Source of the DNA: Flavobacteriales bacterium
GTDB lineage: Bacteria > Bacteroidota > Bacteroidia > Flavobacteriales_D > Crocinitomicaceae
Reading direction: 5' to 3'
DNA length: 64,000 nt
Assembly: GCA_018883325.1 (NCBI GenBank)
Contig: VEQH01000005.1
Coordinates: 1 to 64,000, forward strand
This document shows positions 19,031 through 29,865 of this stretch, in pieces; the first letter of the stretch is position 1, and each line of letters begins with the position of its first letter. The position numbers were made by a program, and so were the translations under genes. Below the pieces are notes generated by a model. It did no database searches. It saw nothing but the letters and a program-made list of their open reading frames with translations, and was not told the DNA's origin.

Positions 19031-21889
19031 ATGGCAGGAAAACCAATAAGATTAGGAAAGGCAGCAAGCGAATTAAATGTTGGGTTACCAACCTTGGTGG
19101 ACTTCCTTGACAAAAAAGGAGTAAAAATTGATTCGAACCCAAACACGCGTTTGGAGCCAGAACATTATGACCTTTTGTGTCAAGAATTTGCAGCTGATCA
19201 CGATCTTAAAGAACAATCTAAAGGAGTTAGCTCCCGAAGAGAAAAAAGAGAATCACTTTCCTTGAAAGATAAACCTCAAGAGGAGAAAGAAAAAGTTGTG
19301 GAAGAAGAAGAGGAAGAATCTGACTTGAATTTTGAGGAAATCAAAAGGCAAGTACTTGAATCTAAACCTGTTGTTCAACCAGAGCCAAAACCTACAGTGG
19401 TGGAAACACCTCAAGTGGAAGTAGTAGTTGAATCAATTCCTGAACCAGTAGTTGAAAAAATTGAAACACCAGAACCTGTTGTTGAAGCTCCAAAAGAAGT
19501 TCAAGAAGAGAAAAAAGAAGGTGTTCAAATTATTGGTAAAATTGACTTATCGGCGCTTAATCAAAAAACTCGCCCAGACAAGAAAAAATACGAGGATCCA
19601 AAGGCAAACCAACAAAAAGTAGAAAAAACTAAACCTGCTCCTGCCAAAGAAGAGGTTAAACCTACTGAAGTAAAAGTTGAAAAACCAGCAGAACCTGTAG
19701 TTGAAGCTCCAAAAGAAATTGAAACAATTCGTTTCGAACGACAAGTTTTAACTGGGCCAACAGTTCTTGGAAAAATTGAATTGCCTGTTGAAAGACCTAA
19801 ATCTTCAGGTCCTTCTCACGAAAGTGCCAATTCAAAAAGAAAAAGAAAAAGAATTAAAAAGGTTGAAACTCCTGCTGCAAATGACCCTAACAAGCCAGCA
19901 ACATCAGGAAACAATCAAAATAATCAAAACAACCAAAACAAGTTCAATAACAAACCTGGAGCTCCGAAAGTAGAGAAGAAGGAAGTTACTGAACGTGATA
20001 TTCAAAAAGAGATTAAAGAAACCTTAGCTCGACTTTCGAATCAAGGTGGAAAATCTAAATCTTCTAAGAATAGAAAAATCAAACGTGAATCTTTTGCTCA
20101 ACGTCGCCAAGAGGAAATGGCTGCTGCTGAATTAGAAGATAAAATCTTGAAATTAACAGAATTCGTAACAGTTTCTGAACTTGCTTCAATGATGAGCGTG
20201 CAGCCAACACAAGTTATTTCTGTGTGTATGTCGCTTGGAATTTTTGCTTCTATCAACCAACGTTTGGATGCAGAAACTATTCAAATTGTAGCAGATGAAT
20301 TTGGTTATGAAACTGAATTTGTAAGTGCCGAAGTTCAAGAAGCAATTCAAACTGTTGAAGATAAAGAGGAAGATTTAATTGCTCGTCCGCCGATTATTAC
20401 AGTAATGGGTCACGTTGACCACGGTAAAACATCCTTATTGGATAAAATCCGTAATGCAAACGTTACCGCTGGTGAGGCAGGAGGAATCACGCAACATATT
20501 GGAGCTTACTCGGTTACATTGAAAGATGGTCGAAAAATGACTTTCTTAGATACACCAGGTCACGAAGCCTTTACTGCGATGCGTGCTCGTGGTGCGCAAG
20601 TTACTGACGTTGCGATTATCATTGTTGCGGCTGACGACGACGTAATGCCACAAACAAAAGAGGCAATTTCTCACGCACAGGCGGCAAACGTGCCAATGAT
20701 TTTTGCTATCAACAAAATTGATAAACCGGGAGCAAATCCTGATAAAATCCGCGAACAACTTTCTGCAATGAATATCCTTGTAGAAGATTGGGGTGGTAAA
20801 TACCAAGTTCAAGAAATTTCAGCAAAACAAAATCTTAATATAGACTTATTGTTAGATAAAGTTTTATTGGAAGCTGAAATGTTGAATTTGAAAGCGAATC
20901 CAAATAAAAACGCTGTTGGAACTGTAATTGAATCCTCATTAGATAAAGGAAAAGGTTTCGTAACTAACATGTTAGTGGAAGCGGGAACAATGAAAATTGG
21001 AGATGTAATTTTAGTTGGTCGTCATTTCGGACGTGTTAGAGCAATGCACGATGAACATGGAAAAGTGCTGACAGAAGCTGGTCCAGCGCAACCTGTATCC
21101 GTTTTAGGAATTGGTGGTGCACCAAGTGCAGGTGACAAGTTCAACGTGATGGATGACGAAAAAGAAGCAAAAACAATTGCTCAAAAACGTGAACAATTGT
21201 ACCGTGAACAAGGATTGCGTACAACTAAACATATTACGTTGGATGAAATCGGTCGTCGTTTGGCAATTGGAGACTTCAAAGAATTGAATATTATCGTGAA
21301 AGGTGACGTGGATGGTTCAATTGAAGCATTATCTGATGCATTGATTAACTTATCAACGGAAGAAATCCAAGTGAATGTAATTCATAAAGGTGTTGGTGCA
21401 ATCACTGAAGCTGATGTGAATTTAGCTTCTGCATCTGATGCTGTAATTATTGGATTCCAAGTTCGTCCATCAATTGGAGCACGTAAATTGGCTGAAGCAG
21501 AACAAATTGACATTCGTTTATACTCTATCATCTACAAAGCAATTGAAGAATTGAAAGCTGCGATGGAAGGAATGTTATCTCCGGATATTGAAGAGAAAAT
21601 TATCGGTTCAGCTGAAATCCGTGAAACATTCGACATCACGAAAGTGGGAACAATTGCAGGATGTTACGTTATGGATGGTATCATCAAACGCTCTTCAAAA
21701 ATCCGTGTGATTCGTGATGGAATTGTTGTTCACACAGGAACTTTAGGTTCATTGAAACGTTTCAAAGACGATGTACGTGAAGTGAAAAATAATTATGAGT
21801 GTGGTTTGAATATTGATAAATTCAACGACATCAAAATTGGTGACATTGTAGAAGCATTTGAAGAAGTAGAAGTTGCTAGAAAGTTGTAA
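19031..21889 (+). CDS. infB: translation initiation factor IF-2
   Basis: [22 protein letters not shown]; operon with nusA. Confidence 0.98.
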   Translation: MAGKPIRLGKAASELNVGLPTLVDFLDKKGVKIDSNPNTRLEPEHYDLLCQEFAADHDLKEQSKGVSSRREKRESLSLKDKPQEEKEKVVEEEEEESDLNFEEIKRQVLESKPVVQPEPKPTVVETPQVEVVVESIPEPVVEKIETPEPVVEAPKEVQEEKKEGVQIIGKIDLSALNQKTRPDKKKYEDPKANQQKVEKTKPAPAKEEVKPTEVKVEKPAEPVVEAPKEIETIRFERQVLTGPTVLGKIELPVERPKSSGPSHESANSKRKRKRIKKVETPAANDPNKPATSGNNQNNQNNQNKFNNKPGAPKVEKKEVTERDIQKEIKETLARLSNQGGKSKSSKNRKIKRESFAQRRQEEMAAAELEDKILKLTEFVTVSELASMMSVQPTQVISVCMSLGIFASINQRLDAETIQIVADEFGYETEFVSAEVQEAIQTVEDKEEDLIARPPIITVMGHVDHGKTSLLDKIRNANVTAGEAGGITQHIGAYSVTLKDGRKMTFLDTPGHEAFTAMRARGAQVTDVAIIIVAADDDVMPQTKEAISHAQAANVPMIFAINKIDKPGANPDKIREQLSAMNILVEDWGGKYQVQEISAKQNLNIDLLLDKVLLEAEMLNLKANPNKNAVGTVIESSLDKGKGFVTNMLVEAGTMKIGDVILVGRHFGRVRAMHDEHGKVLTEAGPAQPVSVLGIGGAPSAGDKFNVMDDEKEAKTIAQKREQLYREQGLRTTKHITLDEIGRRLAIGDFKELNIIVKGDVDGSIEALSDALINLSTEEIQVNVIHKGVGAITEADVNLASASDAVIIGFQVRPSIGARKLAEAEQIDIRLYSIIYKAIEELKAAMEGMLSPDIEEKIIGSAEIRETFDITKVGTIAGCYVMDGIIKRSSKIRVIRDGIVVHTGTLGSLKRFKDDVREVKNNYECGLNIDKFNDIKIGDIVEAFEEVEVARKL

Positions 21890-21949
21890 TTTGTTAATGT
21901 CAACTTTGATTAAATTAAAAAGAAGTATTTTTACAAAAAAAATAAAAAC

Positions 21950-22141
21950 ATGTATACATTAGGGGTTGTAGGGCCAGGTCAAGGTTTGATTATCGTTCTA
22001 GTAATAGTATTACTTTTCTTTGGTGGTAAAAAAATTCCTGAATTAATGAAAGGTTTAGGAAAAGGTGTTAAAGAATTCAAAGATGCATCTAAAGGTGAAT
22101 CTGAAAAATCAAGTGAGATTTTAAAAACTGACGATAAATAA
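21950..22141 (+). CDS. tatA: twin-arginine translocase subunit TatA/TatE
   Basis: [35 protein letters not shown]. Confidence 0.92.
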   Translation: MYTLGVVGPGQGLIIVLVIVLLFFGGKKIPELMKGLGKGVKEFKDASKGESEKSSEILKTDDK

Positions 22142-22146
22142 ATCTT

Positions 22147-23556
22147 ATGTATCGTACGATTAAAGAAGTAAAGGAAGCATTGCTATCCGGTGAAACTGTA
22201 TTATCTATAACAGAACATTTTCTGTCTAAAATTGATGAACACAAACACCTTAATGCATTCTTAGAAGTGTTTACTTACTCTGCAAAAGAGCAAGCACAAA
22301 TCGTAGATGAAAAAATCAAAAATGGTACAGCTGGCAAACTAGCTGGCGTTGTTATCGGAATAAAAGATAACATCTGTTATAAAAATCATAAAGTTTCAGC
22401 AGCATCTAAAATCTTAGAAGGCTTCGAATCACTTTATACTGCAACAGCTCTTCAGCGCTTAATTGATGAAGATGCAGTAATCATAGGAAGATTGAATTGC
22501 GATGAATTTGCAATGGGAAGTTCCAATGAAAATTCAGCTTTTGGCTCCGTTGAAAATAACTGGAAAAAGAATTACGTTCCTGGTGGTTCATCAGGAGGTT
22601 CTGCGGTTGCAGTTTCCGCTAATCTTTGTACTGTTTCTTTGGGAAGTGATACAGGTGGTTCAGTTCGCCAACCGGCTTCATGGACTGGAACTTACGGTCT
22701 AAAACCAACTTATGGTAGAATTAGTCGCTACGGATTAATTGCTTACGCTTCCTCTTTCGACCAAATTGGAACATTCACAAATAGTTTAGAAGACGCAGCA
22801 CTTTTACTCCAAATTATGGGAGGTAAAGATGAAATGGATGCAACTTCATCTTCTAAAGAATTAAAATTAAACGAATTAACTTCAGTTCCAAAAGGAAAAA
22901 TTGGAATCATTAAAGAATATATGTCTAACCCCGGTTTAGACGAAGAAGTTAAAATGCAATTAGACAAAACGATCGAAAGCTTGAATAACGAAGGATATGA
23001 AATCGTTGAATTGAGTTTTCCTTTTGTTGACTATTTAGTCCCAACATATTACGTTTTAACAACAGCAGAAGCATCTTCCAACTTATCGCGTTTTGATGGT
23101 GTACATTATGGCCACAGAAGTTCAGAAGCGAAAGGAGTTGAACAAACTTATATTAAATCAAGAAGTGAAGGTTTTGGCCCTGAAGTGAAACGTCGAATAA
23201 TGACAGGAACTTTTGTGCTTTCTCACGGATATTACGATGCGTATTATACAAAAGCGCAAAAAGTAAGACGTGTTTTACAAGACAAAACCAACGAAATGTT
23301 ATCGCAAGTAGATGTTTTAATAATGCCCACTACTCCATCTACAGCATTTGAAAAAGACGCAGTCAAAGATCCAATTCAAATGTATTTGCAAGATATTTTC
23401 ACTGTTCATGCTAACTTAACGGGCAATCCAGCTATTAGTATTCCATTGGCAATTCACTCGAATGGATTACCTTTTGGGTTACAATTGATGACAACACATT
23501 TTGCTGAGCAAGCGTTATTTAATTTTGCTAAAAGCATTGAGAAATTAAAAGAATGA
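22147..23556 (+). CDS. gatA: Asp/Glu-tRNA amidotransferase subunit A (amidase family)
   Basis: amidase signature VPGGSSGGSAVAVSANLCTVSLGSDTGGSVRQPASW. Confidence 0.93.
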   Translation: MYRTIKEVKEALLSGETVLSITEHFLSKIDEHKHLNAFLEVFTYSAKEQAQIVDEKIKNGTAGKLAGVVIGIKDNICYKNHKVSAASKILEGFESLYTATALQRLIDEDAVIIGRLNCDEFAMGSSNENSAFGSVENNWKKNYVPGGSSGGSAVAVSANLCTVSLGSDTGGSVRQPASWTGTYGLKPTYGRISRYGLIAYASSFDQIGTFTNSLEDAALLLQIMGGKDEMDATSSSKELKLNELTSVPKGKIGIIKEYMSNPGLDEEVKMQLDKTIESLNNEGYEIVELSFPFVDYLVPTYYVLTTAEASSNLSRFDGVHYGHRSSEAKGVEQTYIKSRSEGFGPEVKRRIMTGTFVLSHGYYDAYYTKAQKVRRVLQDKTNEMLSQVDVLIMPTTPSTAFEKDAVKDPIQMYLQDIFTVHANLTGNPAISIPLAIHSNGLPFGLQLMTTHFAEQALFNFAKSIEKLKE

Positions 23557-25064
23557 TTAAAACAATAAGCGTACTTTTTTCCTTTTTATTTCTCGGGCAA
23601 ATCTTTGCTCAACTACCACACAATTATAATAAAAACGACCTTAACCCTGTTGCATTTATCAATACCGTTGAGCAAAGTTTGAACTTATTTTACGCTGATT
23701 ACGTTAATGACAAACGCTACGATTCAATCATCAATGCTTTAAATTACGAACCAAACGAAGCACCGCTTTTTTCGGATGATATTTACTGTCAGCGCTTGGA
23801 AAAAATCAATCAAATGTCCACTTTTCCAATGGACTGCAATCCGATAACGCTTTCAACTATTCGATTTTTCGCATCCAAAAGAAGAAGCTTTGCACGTATC
23901 GTACTTGGACGTTCGGCTTTGTATTTCGACATGTTTCGCGAAAAATTAATCGAATACGGTTTACCAGAAGAATTGCGTTTCTTGGCAGTTATTGAAAGTG
24001 GTTTGAGACCACAAGTGAAATCAAGAGCAGGCGCTTTAGGTTTGTGGCAATTTATGTATCGAACTGGTTTACAATACGGTTTAGAAGAAAACAACTACGT
24101 TGACGACCGAATGGATCCAGAAAAAGCGACAGAAGCAGCTTGTAAATTTCTTAAAAAATTGTACGGAATCTATGGCGACTGGAACCTTGCTTTGGCAGCT
24201 TACAATGCTGGTCCAGGAAATGTAAATAAAGCCATTAAACGCTCTGGAAATAAAACGACTTATTGGGAAATTCGACCTTATCTGCCATCAGAAACACAAG
24301 GCTACGTTCCGAATTTTATTGCTGCAGCCTACCTCCTAACCTATCATGCTGAGCACAACATCATTCCGATGGAAGCTAAAATTCACTACATCCACTTAGA
24401 TACTGTATGTCTTCGAGAGGCTGTTCACATGAATACAATTTCTAAATTGCTTCGTTGGGATTTAGAAGAAATTAAAGCTTTGAACCCAATTTACAAGACT
24501 ACATTCATTCCAAAATCTGAAAAAGGACGTTGTATTTCAGGACCGAACTACTACATAAGCACCTTAGCAGGATTGGAAGATTCGCTGTATAAACTTGAAA
24601 AATCTATTTATTCTCCTGTTATTGTTCCACCCACAATTATTCAAAATCCAATAATTAACGACACAATAAACGGAGAAATTGGCTCTTCAAATAGTACAGA
24701 TTCGTTAGCGCCAACTGTTCCTTTGTATTTGAGTTATCACAAAGTAAAATCGCAAGAAAATTTAAAAAACATAGCCTTGAAATTCAATGTTTCAGTTGAA
24801 AACATAATGGAATGGAATAATTTGCGTTCTACAAGTATTTATGTTGGGCAAAAGCTAAAAATTTACACTGCTGAAGCTCCGGCAGTTCCAATAACACCAC
24901 CACCACCGCCAGCTGCAACTAAAAAATATTACAATGTTCGCTCTGGTGATACTTTTGGGAAAATTGCCCAACGACACAATCTTACCTTGGATCAATTGAA
25001 AAAAATTAATCCAGGAATCAATATCAGTCGTTTAACTGTTGGTCAAAAAATTAGGGTCAAATAA
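23553..25064 (+). CDS. lytic transglycosylase with LysM repeats
   Basis: SLT domain ESGLRPQVKSRAGALGLWQFM, two C-terminal LysM repeats. Confidence 0.93.
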   Translation: MIKTISVLFSFLFLGQIFAQLPHNYNKNDLNPVAFINTVEQSLNLFYADYVNDKRYDSIINALNYEPNEAPLFSDDIYCQRLEKINQMSTFPMDCNPITLSTIRFFASKRRSFARIVLGRSALYFDMFREKLIEYGLPEELRFLAVIESGLRPQVKSRAGALGLWQFMYRTGLQYGLEENNYVDDRMDPEKATEAACKFLKKLYGIYGDWNLALAAYNAGPGNVNKAIKRSGNKTTYWEIRPYLPSETQGYVPNFIAAAYLLTYHAEHNIIPMEAKIHYIHLDTVCLREAVHMNTISKLLRWDLEEIKALNPIYKTTFIPKSEKGRCISGPNYYISTLAGLEDSLYKLEKSIYSPVIVPPTIIQNPIINDTINGEIGSSNSTDSLAPTVPLYLSYHKVKSQENLKNIALKFNVSVENIMEWNNLRSTSIYVGQKLKIYTAEAPAVPITPPPPPAATKKYYNVRSGDTFGKIAQRHNLTLDQLKKINPGINISRLTVGQKIRVK

Positions 25065-25073
25065 ACTTTTTAT

Positions 25074-26132
25074 ATGCGCTTTTTGATGTTTATACTGCTC
25101 GCTTGCACACTTTTTTTAGGTGCTTGTAATGAGCGAAAATACAGTGGAGGATTAGTTGTCACCGGTAAAGTTGGAGAAATCCTTGTGGTTTGCGATCAAG
25201 GAATTTGGAATTCTGACCTTAAAAAATGTTTGGATACCAACTTAACGCAATTTATCATGCCTTATTTTCCTGACGTTGCGACATTTGAATTGATTCACCG
25301 AACTCCTGCCAATTTTGAAGGCGCAATTAAACGCCACAGAAATGTACTTTTCATCACGTTGGATGGTAAAGCAAAAATTGACAAGGGCACAATTCAAAAA
25401 CGCAAAAGTGTTTGGGCTGATGATCAATTAGTTGTAGAAGTGATTGCGAAAGATATGAATCAACTCGTTGAAACTTGCCAATCAGGGTTGAAGTTTGCAC
25501 ATTCTGAATTTGACTACATCGAATGGAAACGATTGTTGAAATATTTCAAATCCAACGATGACGAACGCATTCAAAGTAAACTCAGAAAGAATTTTGGAAT
25601 TCAATTAGCATTGCCACAAGGTGCTGAAATCGTAAGTACACGTCCTAATTTCTACCGAATCGAAATGCCAACAGCTTCTCGTCCAATTGAATTTGTCGGT
25701 TCGGGAACGCAAGACATCGGAGCGATTTTTTCAGGTGTAATGATTTACCAATACGACTTCAAGGACAAATCGCAATTGGAACTAAAAAATTTACTTCAAG
25801 CTAGAGATACAATGTTGAAATACAATGTTCCGCATGAAATTCAAGGTTTGTATATGGGCACGCAATTAAATGAATTCGTGTATCCAGAAATGACTGTCAC
25901 CAGCAATTCTAACCAAACAATCAAAGGTTTTGAAATGCGCGGAATGTTTCAGTTCAAAGGAAATTCAACTTATTCGACCGGTGGTGCATTTTGGTCTTTT
26001 CATTTCGTTCACCCTAGAACAAAGAAAGTTATCTGTGTAAGCGGCTATGTTGACGCGCCTTCCACCACAAGTTGGACACATTCCCTACGTGAAATTCAAG
26101 CCATTTGGAAAAGCGTTGAAATAGCAAAATAA
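25074..26132 (+). CDS. DUF4837 family lipoprotein
   Basis: LFLGACNERKYSGG lipobox; VTGKVGEILVVCDQGIW. Confidence 0.8.
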   Translation: MRFLMFILLACTLFLGACNERKYSGGLVVTGKVGEILVVCDQGIWNSDLKKCLDTNLTQFIMPYFPDVATFELIHRTPANFEGAIKRHRNVLFITLDGKAKIDKGTIQKRKSVWADDQLVVEVIAKDMNQLVETCQSGLKFAHSEFDYIEWKRLLKYFKSNDDERIQSKLRKNFGIQLALPQGAEIVSTRPNFYRIEMPTASRPIEFVGSGTQDIGAIFSGVMIYQYDFKDKSQLELKNLLQARDTMLKYNVPHEIQGLYMGTQLNEFVYPEMTVTSNSNQTIKGFEMRGMFQFKGNSTYSTGGAFWSFHFVHPRTKKVICVSGYVDAPSTTSWTHSLREIQAIWKSVEIAK

Positions 26133-26133
26133 G

Positions 26134-26892
26134 ATGAAATTATCGGTTGTTATTATCACTTTCAATGAAGAAAAAAATATTGAACGTTGTCTTTTATCTG
26201 TTCAAGATTTAGCAGATGAAGTTCTAGTAGTTGATTCATTTTCAAAAGATAAAACGCTAGCAATTTGTGAAAAATACCAAGCGAGAGTGATTCAAAATCC
26301 ATTTGAAGGTCATATTCAGCAAAAAAACTTCGCTATGAATCAGGCTGCTTATGATTGGATTTTATCTTTAGATGCTGATGAAGCTTTAAGCGAGGAATTA
26401 GCAGCAGCAATAAAACAAGTTAAATCCGCTGAAAAACCTGAAGTGAACTTGTATGAAATGAACCGTTTAACAAATTATTGTGGAGCTTGGGTAAAACACT
26501 GTGGATGGTATCCCGATACGAAAATTCGTTTTGTAAATAGAAAATTTGCCAAATGGGGAGGTGTAAATCCACACGACAAATTAGAAGGCATCAAAAAAGA
26601 GAAAATTGAATTTTTGAAAGGAGACATTTTGCATTATTCTTACTACACGAAAGAAGATCACCTCAAACAAATAGAATATTTTAGTAAAATCGCTGCGGGA
26701 GAATTAGTTAAGCAAGGAAAAAACGTTGGCCATTTTACTATTTACTTGAAAATGGCAGCACAATTTTTCAAAAGTTTTGTTCTTAAAAAAGGCTTTCTTG
26801 ATGGAAAAACTGGCTGGCAAATTTCAAAACTAAGTGCTTTTGCTACTTATAGAAAATATTCACTTCTAAGAACATTAAATGAAACTCGCTAA
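26134..26892 (+). CDS. family 2 glycosyltransferase
   Basis: KLSVVIITFNEEKNIERCLLSV, VVDSFSKDKT. Confidence 0.92.
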   Translation: MKLSVVIITFNEEKNIERCLLSVQDLADEVLVVDSFSKDKTLAICEKYQARVIQNPFEGHIQQKNFAMNQAAYDWILSLDADEALSEELAAAIKQVKSAEKPEVNLYEMNRLTNYCGAWVKHCGWYPDTKIRFVNRKFAKWGGVNPHDKLEGIKKEKIEFLKGDILHYSYYTKEDHLKQIEYFSKIAAGELVKQGKNVGHFTIYLKMAAQFFKSFVLKKGFLDGKTGWQISKLSAFATYRKYSLLRTLNETR

Positions 26893-27868
26893 TATTCTAA
26901 TTTCGCGAACAGATAGTATTGGTGATGTTTTGTTGACGCTACCTTTTTGTGCTTGGTTGAAAAAACAATTTCCGGAAGCTAAATTGACTTTTTTAGGTAG
27001 AAATTACACGCAAAGTGTCATCGAATCTTTCACCGTTATTGATTCATTCATTGCGCTTGAACAACTCAATAATCAGCCAACATTGGAAAAAGTGAACCAA
27101 TTAAACACTTTTGATTGCATTATTCACGTTTTTCCAAATAAAGAAATTGCATCCTTAGCGAAAAAAGCAAAAATTCCACTTCGAATTGGAACCTCTCACC
27201 GCTTGTTTCACTTACTGACTTGTAATAAACGCGTAAACTTCACACGCAAAAACTCTGAACTCCACGAAGCACAACTTAATTTTGAATTGTTAAAACCACT
27301 TGGATTAAAAGAAATTCCAAGTTTTTCAACGCTTCAAAATGCTGGGGAAAATTTCAAAGTTAAAGCAACAGAACTTCCGACAGAAATTGAAACATTGGAC
27401 TTTAAGAATCTTGTGATTTTGCACCCCAAATCGCAAGGAAGTGCCATTGAGTGGCCGCTTGAAAAATACATAGAACTTGCGGAAGAATTGGCGAAGAATG
27501 GAAAAACAGTTTGTTTTACGGGTACAGAAAGTGAAGGCGTTTTATTTAGACATTTACTCCCCAAACATTCAAACATAATTGACACAAGTGGGAAACTGTC
27601 CTTGCATCAACTTCAGTTGCTAATTTCAAAATCTCAGGCTTTGGTAGCTTGTTCCACAGGCCCCTATCACATTGCTGGATTGTGCGGAATTAAAGCGATT
27701 GGTTTGTTTTCGAATCGCAAACCCATTCATCCTGGAAGGTGGAAAGCCTTAGGGAAAAATGCCGTTGCCTTGGTTTTTGATGAAAACTGCACGAATTGTA
27801 AAAGCAAACAATCTTGCTTGTGTATTCAGTCCATTTCAGTTGAAAAAGTGATGCAACAATTACTTTGA
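26879..27868 (+). CDS. family 9 (heptosyltransferase-like) glycosyltransferase
   Basis: ISRTDSIGDVLLTLPFCAWLKKQFP. Confidence 0.88.
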   Translation: MKLANILISRTDSIGDVLLTLPFCAWLKKQFPEAKLTFLGRNYTQSVIESFTVIDSFIALEQLNNQPTLEKVNQLNTFDCIIHVFPNKEIASLAKKAKIPLRIGTSHRLFHLLTCNKRVNFTRKNSELHEAQLNFELLKPLGLKEIPSFSTLQNAGENFKVKATELPTEIETLDFKNLVILHPKSQGSAIEWPLEKYIELAEELAKNGKTVCFTGTESEGVLFRHLLPKHSNIIDTSGKLSLHQLQLLISKSQALVACSTGPYHIAGLCGIKAIGLFSNRKPIHPGRWKALGKNAVALVFDENCTNCKSKQSCLCIQSISVEKVMQQLL

Positions 27869-27869
27869 A

Positions 27870-28643
27870 ATGGTAAAATCTGCGTTGTTATTCCTTCTAA
27901 ATTCTTCGGTTTTACTAGCGTTTTTTTCTTTTGTTTTCACGTTTGGATTACATTCAAATTGGGAAAATAAATTAAGCTATTCAAGTGCGATTTTTTTCAG
28001 TGTGCTCGGTATCTACAACTTTCATCGTTTGTACAAATTTCAAAAAAAACAACTGAACTTGCCTATGAGTAATTGGGTCGCTAAAAACCTGCGAATCATC
28101 CAATTACTCTGTTCAATTGGAATTATTACAAGTTCAACTCTATTTGTTTTCTTACTAAAATTCAATCTTGCAAACTTGCTTTTATTGAGTGCTTGCCTGT
28201 TAATTTCCATATTCTATGTTATTTCAAAATGGCGAGAAATTCCTTTTTTAAAAGCAGCTTTTGTTTCTGTCGTTTGGACAGTGATTTTAGTTATTTTACC
28301 CTCACTTCTTCAAGGGAAATATGAAAGTCAATCTTGGATTTTTTTACTGTTCTTTTATGCACTAACTATTCCAGCGGATGCGAGGGATATGGAAGTTGAT
28401 CAAAAAAAACTGAATACTTTACCTCAACTTATTGGCAAAAAACAATCCTTTTGGACGGTGATGCTCTTGCTAAATCTGTTCACATTGCTTAATCACTTTT
28501 CTCAAGAAATAAAAATCGGTTTGATTGCTTTTAATACAATTTGGGTTTTTATTTATCACCACTTTGAAGGAAAGCAAAAAATCAGTGTTGAATTTATTGA
28601 TGCACTTTTGTTGGTTTATGGATTGGTTTTTTGGTTTAAATGA
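27870..28643 (+). CDS. UbiA-like polytopic membrane protein
   Basis: multiple TM helices; PADARDMEVDQKKLNTLPQLIGKK; stop codon supplied by the R4 element. Confidence 0.6.
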   Translation: MVKSALLFLLNSSVLLAFFSFVFTFGLHSNWENKLSYSSAIFFSVLGIYNFHRLYKFQKKQLNLPMSNWVAKNLRIIQLLCSIGIITSSTLFVFLLKFNLANLLLLSACLLISIFYVISKWREIPFLKAAFVSVVWTVILVILPSLLQGKYESQSWIFLLFFYALTIPADARDMEVDQKKLNTLPQLIGKKQSFWTVMLLLNLFTLLNHFSQEIKIGLIAFNTIWVFIYHHFEGKQKISVEFIDALLLVYGLVFWFK

Positions 28644-28743
28644 GCTAAATCTTTTCTTTCGTAAAAAAATTCATTCTGAATATTTGCCATTCTTTTGCTT
28701 GACCAAAAGAATCACCTCGAAGAAGCAGCGAAGCTAAAAGTCA

Positions 28744-28759
28744 ATCCGCCGCGGCGGAT
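28744..28759. repeat. 16-bp perfect palindrome ATCCGCCGCGGCGGAT
   Basis: 14-bp core recurs at 32761-32774. Confidence 0.85.
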
Positions 28760-28854
28760 GAATTTCTATTTTCTTCGCAAATTATTGTTTTACAGTCATT
28801 TTATAACTCGTTGCGAACAATTTTAACTCCTTCCTGAAGTTGAAATTTTTTAAG

Positions 28855-28870
28855 TCCGTCAGCTGACGGA
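28855..28870. repeat. 16-bp perfect palindrome TCCGTCAGCTGACGGA
   Basis: within R4 copy 1, absent in R4 copy 2. Confidence 0.85.
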
Positions 28871-28949
28871 ACAGAAATTTTAAAAATTAACAACTTCATT
28901 TCAGTAGCTAAAACCATGAAATTCAAGGCCGAGAATTGTTCGCTAATAT

Positions 28950-29441
28950 TTACACAAAAGTTCTCACTTCGATTAAATTCTTGTTTTTAAAATTCAAGTA
29001 TTTTATGCTGTTAAAATTGCGGATACTCAAAATATTAATTTCAGCCTGATTCAAATTTAGACGTTCATCGTCCATTGTAAAACCCTTGCGGATACATTCA
29101 TTCAAGCGTTTGGTTGCCCATTGTCGAAATTGTGTTCCTCGCAACGATTTTACCCGATAACCAACGGAAATAATAACGTCGAGATTGTAATAATTAAATG
29201 CCTTTTGCTGAAATTCGGAAATTCCGAATTTCTTTATTGTATTGACTTCTTCTAACTCTTTTTCGGAATAAATATTTTTTATATGTTCGTTTATTGTGGA
29301 CTTAGCTTTCCCAAACAAAACCGCTATTTGCTCTTGAGTGAGCCAAACAGTTTCCTCTTCAAAACGAACATCAACCGAAACTTGCTCATCTTGGGTTTTG
29401 AAGATGATGAACGATGCGTTATTTTCTACATTTCTATTCAT
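28950..29441 (-). pseudogene. RhuM family protein, C-terminus truncated by the R4 element
   Basis: VWLTQEQIAVLFGKAKSTINEHIKNIYSEKELEE...YYNLDVIISVGYRVKSLRGTQFRQWATKRL; last about 27 residues are encoded by R4. Confidence 0.8.
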
Positions 29442-29469
29442 TAATCTAAAGTTAGGTGTTTTTGGGATT

Positions 29470-29790
29470 TTAATGTACTAAATCTTTTCTTTCGTAAAGA
29501 CTATCTATTTTGATTGCGTTGAGCAACCAGTCTCTGCTCCAACCTTTATCAACGGTTTGCTGTATGTAGAAAAAAGCAGCTTTTATGTCTTTTACCTTAG
29601 TGAATATGATAATATTATGTCCCCAAGGAATGAGTGTAGCTGGGTGATGTGTAAATTGTCCAACAGGCTGTTGGATGATTTCATTGTTTTGATTTTCTGC
29701 AAGTTGTAACTCATCTTCACTTTTCGTTTGAATTAATCCAACAGGCTGTTGGACTAATTCATTGCTAAAAAAATATAGAACTGTTTGCAA
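29470..29790 (-). pseudogene. fragment of a DUF1016/YhcG-type PDDEXK nuclease gene
   Basis: PATLIPWGHNIIIFTKVKDIKAAFFYIQQTVDKGWSRDWLLNAIKIDSLYERKDL; nuclease C-terminus missing. Confidence 0.7.
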
Positions 29791-29865
29791 TAAAATAAAT
29801 TGCTTCTTGTTAGTCCCTTCATCCCATGAAACTCAGTCTGTAAATCTTTTCTTTCATAAAAAATT

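Larger units (their letters stand above)
28641..29029 (+). mobile_element. R4 nonautonomous element, copy 1
   Basis: about 390 bp, homologous over its length to 43349-43739; ends TGAG...ACTCA; carries two GC-rich palindromes absent from copy 2. Confidence 0.75.
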
